Source: Saprospiraceae bacterium (lineage in GTDB: Bacteria > Bacteroidota > Bacteroidia > Chitinophagales > Saprospiraceae). Taken from it: a DNA stretch of 64,000 nt. The position numbers and the translations under genes were made by a program. The DNA is taken from positions 1 to 64,000 of the forward strand of contig JAHDCQ010000002.1 of assembly GCA_020629845.1 (NCBI GenBank). Reading direction: 5' to 3'. The notes beneath the pieces were generated by a model. The model was not told the DNA's origin. It ran no database searches and worked only from the letters and a program-made list of their open reading frames with translations. Of this stretch, positions 59,367 through 64,000 are shown one piece after another (the stretch's first letter is position 1; each line of letters begins with the position of its first letter).

Positions 59367-62153
59367 ATGAAATTTAAACATTTACTAATATTATTGTGTA
59401 TTTGCCTCTTTGCCATAGGAGGAATACAAGCACAAACTTGTTTTGGAAATCACGCCTTAACAGATGCTGATGGCATCGCCATTGATAATACAGATGGTCT
59501 TTCTAGCGCATGTTTAACTTTTCCAGCAGGCCCTGCTGCTTGTGCCGCAGGCGGAGTTTCTTGGATTAGTTTAACATTCGACCATCCTTTCATAGGTGAT
59601 GTTCAGATTACGATTTCAGACGGGACTACTACGGTTGACTTGCATAATCAAACTGGTGGTGGCGCTGACGCTGAAGGAACGGCTTCTATTTCAGATGCAG
59701 GGGGTACTCTTTCGGATATTTCAGATGGAGAGACATCGCAACCTGTTTCTGGTACACTAGCTTCATTAGATGCCAGCATGCCCCTTACAGTATGTTTTAA
59801 TGATTTTGGAGCAGGAGATGTTTACACTAATTTTGGTGCAATGCAAATTGAGTATTGTGACGGTTCTACTTGTACTTTAGTACCTACAGGGGGGACTCAA
59901 CCTGCTAATGACGATATTTGTAATGCAACTACTCTGATGTCAGATACGCAAGCTAATGGCGGTGCAGATAACGGAGGTACTACACTAAATGCAGGCTGGA
60001 CATCTGGTGAACCAATAGGAGATGAGTTCAATGGTGAACCTGCTAGTAATTTCAATACATGTGCAGGAGCTCCATTTACGACTCCTGGTAATCCGGGACC
60101 TACCGTTTGGTATGAGTTTACAGCCACTACTTCTGGACAACACTGTTTCGCGGAAACAACAGGTTTTGTTGTAGATGAGCAAATGGCATTATATGAATCT
60201 AGTGGCAGTCCATGTGGCGATTACTCTGCATTGACACAAATTGCATCTAGTGATGATGATGACGATGGTACAGGTACTTTTGTGTCAGGTTGTTCGCGCC
60301 CATACTCTAATGGAGATGCAGATGATAATGTAATTGGTGCTGCTCAGAGTTCAGGTGATGCTGCATTTTGTGTTAGCCTTACTGCAGGAACTACTTATTA
60401 TTTGCAAGTTTCAACAGTATCATTATATAAAAATCCAGGCTGTTCATCTTCAGAGTGCGATGATTGTTTTGCACAGTTTACTATTGGTACTACATTTAAC
60501 ATTAACGTAGTAGAACCAAATCCATGTGCATCTACTTGCGCAGAGGCAGCTACTAACGATTGTAACCATTGGGAAACACCACCTAATGATATTTCTGATA
60601 CATATAATGATACAGCAAATAACGGTGGAGAAAACCCAGCATTTGATATACCGCTACCAGCAGACGGAACACCAGTACAAGTAACTACATGTACAGAGTA
60701 CACACATACTGATGCTAACTCTTGTTGGATTGGTATTGGTTCTGGACGCTCTTATTTTGAAGATAATTCTACAAATGGTGTTACAGATTGTAGTGGTAAT
60801 ATGGTGTCTTATGAGGTTTATGATGCTGCTTGTGGTGTTTTATTACCTACTACTGCTGCTACTAGTGACCTTGCTACGGCACAACCATTCGGACCAGTTG
60901 AAGTTGGAACAACTTATACTATATGTGTAACGAATCAGGCAATGGATGATATGGTAGATGGAAAATGCTTCTTACGAGCTACTATTATTGATATTACCCC
61001 AGTACAGTGTGCTGTAGCAACACCTACCGTTGCTCCAACAAGTGCATGTCCTTCTACGCCATTTACTATCACATTAAATAGCTGCTTCGTGCCAACGAAT
61101 GTAGATATTCCTGGAGGTTTAACAAATCAGTTCTTAGTAGTATATGATACGGATAATACTACTGTGCCTACAAATGAAGAACTTTATGACGGCTTGACAG
61201 GCGGCGCTATGGATCCAGGCGATATCGTTCAATTTGGAGAAGTGGCAACTACTTGTGCAGGTACAGAATTGGTAGATTTAGCAAACTTTATGAATACAGG
61301 TTGTGACCCAATTATGACAGATATTTATCTAGTACCAACTATTGACGGTGCTACAATAGATCGAAATTGTAAGCCACAAGGTCCAGTTACACTCACTACC
61401 TTGCCTGAGCCACAGATGCCTTCTGTAGCCGCAGATCAAATGTGTGGTAGTGTAGAATTTACAACTATTTGTCCTACTGACGTAGTGATGATTACTGGAG
61501 GTATGCTACCTACGGATCCGAGTGACCCTACTGGGTCTGTGATGGTAAGTGTAACTAATGGAAGTGGTTGTACGGAAACCTTTACTGTACCGTTTCCAGT
61601 CTGTGTACCAGTAGAATTGCTTTACTTCACAGCAGAGGCAGATAATGATGCGAACTTATTGGAATGGGCAACAGCTACAGAGCTAGAGAATAGCCACTTC
61701 GAAGTAGAGCGTTCTATTGACGGCAATAAGTTTGAAGCTATTGGTAAGGTAGACGGTGCAGGGACTACTGTAGAGGAACAACGTTATTCATTTGTAGATG
61801 CTAGTCCATTAGCAGTATCTTACTACCGCTTGAAGCAAGTAGACTTCGATGGTACATATGAGTACACAGACGTTGTAGTAGTTAATCGTAAGGAAGCAGG
61901 CAAGGGAATCGTAGAAGTATTCCCAATTCCTACGGATAATGAAGTAACCGTACAGTACGAAGTAGCAGCAAATACAGATGTTACTTTCACATTAACAGAT
62001 GTACTAGGTCGTGTAGTAAGCCAGCAGACTATAGAAGCAAATGCTGGTGTGAACTATCACGCTATAGATATGACAAATCAATCAACTGGTTTGTACTTCA
62101 TTACCTTCAGTGATGGTAAGACGGAGCAAACTAGACGCATAGTGAAAAACTAG
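59367..62153 (+). CDS. T9SS cargo protein with P-domain-like N-terminus (twin operon 2)
   Basis: 928 aa. Signal peptide (ends GIQAQ), a proprotein-convertase P-domain-like module (about 45-165: WISLTFDHPFIGDVQITISD, MPLTVCFNDFGAGDVYTNF), a Cys-rich beta region with pre-peptidase C-like features (about 180-390: PTVWYEFTATTSGQHCF, QVSTVSLY), further Cys-rich modules and a C-terminal T9SS sorting domain (about 850-928) almost identical to that of the 54764 gene. Surface or secreted; no protease active site visible. Co-transcribed with the small gene. Confidence 0.85.
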   Translation: MKFKHLLILLCICLFAIGGIQAQTCFGNHALTDADGIAIDNTDGLSSACLTFPAGPAACAAGGVSWISLTFDHPFIGDVQITISDGTTTVDLHNQTGGGADAEGTASISDAGGTLSDISDGETSQPVSGTLASLDASMPLTVCFNDFGAGDVYTNFGAMQIEYCDGSTCTLVPTGGTQPANDDICNATTLMSDTQANGGADNGGTTLNAGWTSGEPIGDEFNGEPASNFNTCAGAPFTTPGNPGPTVWYEFTATTSGQHCFAETTGFVVDEQMALYESSGSPCGDYSALTQIASSDDDDDGTGTFVSGCSRPYSNGDADDNVIGAAQSSGDAAFCVSLTAGTTYYLQVSTVSLYKNPGCSSSECDDCFAQFTIGTTFNINVVEPNPCASTCAEAATNDCNHWETPPNDISDTYNDTANNGGENPAFDIPLPADGTPVQVTTCTEYTHTDANSCWIGIGSGRSYFEDNSTNGVTDCSGNMVSYEVYDAACGVLLPTTAATSDLATAQPFGPVEVGTTYTICVTNQAMDDMVDGKCFLRATIIDITPVQCAVATPTVAPTSACPSTPFTITLNSCFVPTNVDIPGGLTNQFLVVYDTDNTTVPTNEELYDGLTGGAMDPGDIVQFGEVATTCAGTELVDLANFMNTGCDPIMTDIYLVPTIDGATIDRNCKPQGPVTLTTLPEPQMPSVAADQMCGSVEFTTICPTDVVMITGGMLPTDPSDPTGSVMVSVTNGSGCTETFTVPFPVCVPVELLYFTAEADNDANLLEWATATELENSHFEVERSIDGNKFEAIGKVDGAGTTVEEQRYSFVDASPLAVSYYRLKQVDFDGTYEYTDVVVVNRKEAGKGIVEVFPIPTDNEVTVQYEVAANTDVTFTLTDVLGRVVSQQTIEANAGVNYHAIDMTNQSTGLYFITFSDGKTEQTRRIVKN

Positions 62154-62196
62154 TTTTTATATAGAGACACAGCTTTTATAAGTTGAAGTAAATTAT

Positions 62197-62235
62197 AGCC
62201 GCTTTGAGGAATTGTCCTTAAAGCGGCTTTTATTA
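62197..62235 (+). terminator. Terminator of twin operon 2
   Basis: Stem AGCCGCTTT / AAAGCGGCT with inner AGGA / TCCT, followed by TTTTATT. Same stem core as the terminator at 56515-56556. Confidence 0.85.
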
Positions 62236-62256
62236 TCCTATATTCTCAATTCTCAA

Positions 62257-63309
62257 TTACCCTCCCGAACTCTGCCGAAATTCCTTCTGGAAAATCAAAT
62301 CAATATTTTGGTAGACCACATCACCCATACTCTCGCAACTATCAAAGCTCTTCGTATTATGATGTTCTGCCAATTCCGTTCGTAGTTGCTGTATTTTAGT
62401 AGGGGTGGAGATGCGGTCGTGCTGCATCACTTCTATCAGGTCTTCAAAGCGACGTTTTTCGGCTTTTATGCGGGCAGCTATCATACTGCGCTCTTCCAAT
62501 TGGTATTGAAACATCGTTTCGGGCGACATGTGCTTAATGCCTAGAAAAATAATGGGATTATTTTCTTTAAAATATTTCGGCAAATAAAAACTCTTACGCC
62601 CATCGTAGGATTGTTGGTCGAAATCAATTGCTCGAATACGAAATTGCGAACCTTCTATATCGGGCGTTACATCCACCACATAGTTGTAGGCGCGCATATC
62701 GCCGAGCAAGCGCACAAAGCAGCGTTCATTGAATTTTACAAACTCCTTCGCTATTCGAATTTGATTGAATTCATCTTCCGTTTTCAGGTAATTGCCCACA
62801 AAATCATCGCCTGGAATGCCTGCCACATGTTCCTCTATCAAGGTGTTGCCATCCACCAAATACACCAGTCGTTCAGGCGAGAGGATGTATTCCAATTCTA
62901 AGCCATATACCCGCGAAGCATCGGCGCGTTTCACATAAAAATGGTCGTAGTTATCATTCAAACGATTGATAATCCTCACACGAAAAGGTTGCGTATTTCC
63001 GAAGGTACAAAAGTCAATACGCGCTACAGTGAGGTGGTCGAGTACATTGATATTTCCGTCGGTTTTCAGCAAGGCATATATTTGCTTTAGTGCCTGCGTG
63101 ATTTCCTGCATATCCTGTGGGCTGTAATAGACCGTTTCCCAAAGCGTATCTTCCCCATTTGCATCGAGTAGGGCAGTGGAGTTGGTATAGCGCAGCAAAT
63201 CTTCATACTCTATCGAGAGCGAAGTATGTCGTCCGTAAGCACTTAAGTAGAAAGAGAGTGCTTGCTGAATCTTATAAGGTGTTTTTTTCCGCGATGGTGC
63301 ATCAGGCAT
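62257..63309 (-). CDS. Divergent kinase-like protein of unknown family
   Basis: 350 aa from ATG 63309; TTG at 63336 is an alternative. No family recognised, but the order of motifs fits a protein-kinase-like/APH fold: HFYVKRAD (123-130; Lys127 as ATP-binding lysine), YGLELE (135-140), EEHVAGIPGD (159-168; hinge and lid), LGDMRAYNYVVD (202-213; Asp204 and Asn209 as HGDxxxxN-like catalytic loop, His replaced by Leu) and AIDFDQQ (227-233; DFD as metal-binding). The N-terminal about 115 residues and C-terminal about 110 helical residues are unique. No neighbour explains it. Confidence 0.55.
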   Translation of the reverse strand: MPDAPSRKKTPYKIQQALSFYLSAYGRHTSLSIEYEDLLRYTNSTALLDANGEDTLWETVYYSPQDMQEITQALKQIYALLKTDGNINVLDHLTVARIDFCTFGNTQPFRVRIINRLNDNYDHFYVKRADASRVYGLELEYILSPERLVYLVDGNTLIEEHVAGIPGDDFVGNYLKTEDEFNQIRIAKEFVKFNERCFVRLLGDMRAYNYVVDVTPDIEGSQFRIRAIDFDQQSYDGRKSFYLPKYFKENNPIIFLGIKHMSPETMFQYQLEERSMIAARIKAEKRRFEDLIEVMQHDRISTPTKIQQLRTELAEHHNTKSFDSCESMGDVVYQNIDLIFQKEFRQSSGG

Positions 63310-63927
63310 AATGAATAGATTTATGATTGAGTCCAAGTATACATACTTTTATTGATTTGCTGCGCTGGAGTACCGATTTTGTGCTAGTTTTTTGTACTTT
63401 CACCCTACGGACACATAGCATATCGCAATATCTACTCTTCATTAGACTTTATTCGTTACTACTCGGTATTAGGTACAAGGTATTAAGTATTAGGTATTTT
63501 TGAGTTAAACCTGATGTGCTTGGCAAGCAAAAAATCTTATTTCAGGCTTTTTTCACTCTTGTTTGTACCTAATACTTAATACCGAGTAGTAACCTTTATT
63601 CACAAATTTTGTGAATAAAGTCTATTACATACCTACTCTGATTTCGGAATATGTCGTGAAAAAGCATATAAAGGTTACATCTAACTGATAGTCAAGCTTT
63701 CACATGGCTTATATGGCGGCGAAATACTAAAATTAGTGGCAAAATTCAAATCCATTTAGATATTATCCTGTATTTTTGCGCATAGAAATCGTTGAAGTGT
63801 GTAAAGTTTCAAGCACTATTATTACAGTAAATAACGTTTAGCAAAAGCTATTTCAAAAGAATAGTGCCAAGCAAAGAGGGCAGTTCTATATTTGGACTGC
63901 CTCAGCCATACAAAACCTTCTTTTACT
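63310..63927. other. Intergenic region with nested mobile element
   Basis: No gene. Carries the 139-bp element 63455-63593 (listed), its interrupted palindromic target, and candidate -7 elements for the following gene (TATTTTTG 63771-63778 and TATATTTG 63887-63894, neither with a good -33). A hairpin GGCAGT / ACTGCC surrounds the second. Confidence 0.55.
63455..63593. mobile_element. 139-bp non-autonomous element with 8-bp target duplication
   Basis: 17-bp perfect terminal inverted repeats GTTACTACTCGGTATTA / TAATACCGAGTAGTAAC. Flanked by exact CTTTATTC (63447-63454 and 63594-63601). Removing the element and one duplicate restores a 35-bp perfect palindrome with arms TAGACTTTATTCACAAA. No coding capacity. 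Interior shares TATTAGGTAC/TAATACTTAATACC units with 17937-18012. Confidence 0.88.
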
Positions 63928-64000
63928 ATGAGTTTACAAACGTGTAATACAATTTTGGATGCGATAGGAAGTACGCCCTTAGTGCGGCTCAACCATGTCG
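63928..64000 (+). CDS. Cysteine synthase/cystathionine beta-synthase family protein (partial)
   Basis: Only the first 24 codons are in the window. The translation MSLQTCNTILDAIGSTPLV followed by RLNHV matches the conserved start of fold-type II PLP enzymes of the O-acetylserine sulfhydrylase / cystathionine beta-synthase family, where the IGxTPLV(R/K)L motif forms part of the N-terminal strand. The rest is cut off at the window end. Confidence 0.75.
   Translation, partial: MSLQTCNTILDAIGSTPLVRLNHV

Overview
The window is chromosomal DNA from a member of the Bacteroidota. The evidence is four proteins with C-terminal type IX secretion (T9SS) sorting domains, a PorW/SprE-like T9SS lipoprotein, many Cys-lipobox lipoproteins, and promoters of the Bacteroidota type (TTTG, about 19-20 bp, TAnnTTTG) in front of several genes and the tRNA. 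A Saprospiria-like organism is my guess from the style of the proteins; no rRNA is present to confirm it. All boundaries, start choices and motif positions were read by eye.

Layout. 12-2134: a two-gene Septu-like defence pair (ATPase plus HNH nuclease). 2250-7320: TPR lipoprotein, TsaB, an ArsR-type regulator, a secreted unknown and a DUF5683 protein. 7725-16422: a giant T9SS-exported zinc metalloprotease with 11 near-identical Fn3-like repeats, beside a PorW/SprE-like T9SS component. 17063-24546: OmpA-like, HhH/coiled-coil, lipoprotein, membrane-anchored LuxR, thioredoxin-like, DUF58 and polyprenyl diphosphate synthase genes. 24922-26766: a split HipA-like kinase pair next to tRNA-Gln. 26851-36220: hydrolase, PLP decarboxylase, hybrid histidine kinase, RecJ, and rimP-nusA without infB. 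36506-41569: a Crp-type regulator, then an acidic lipoprotein of seven two-cysteine repeats in apparent operon with an ECF sigma factor and a membrane protein. 41590-53130: metabolic and envelope genes, ending with an ArsS-type radical SAM gene and its peroxidase-like neighbour. 53448-62153: a thioredoxin-like lipoprotein, two look-alike operons (small secreted coiled-coil protein plus large T9SS cargo) behind matching promoters and long leaders, and an arylsulfotransferase between them. 62257-64000: a divergent kinase-like protein and the start of a cysteine synthase-family gene.

The intergenic DNA is the most unusual part. It carries several families of 30-150 bp palindromic elements without transposase genes. 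Three insertions are flanked by exact 8-bp direct repeats, two of them sitting inside older palindromes, and one element carries a 20-base mini-palindrome in opposite arms of its two copies. This looks like a layered population of non-autonomous mobile elements, some directly in front of start codons.
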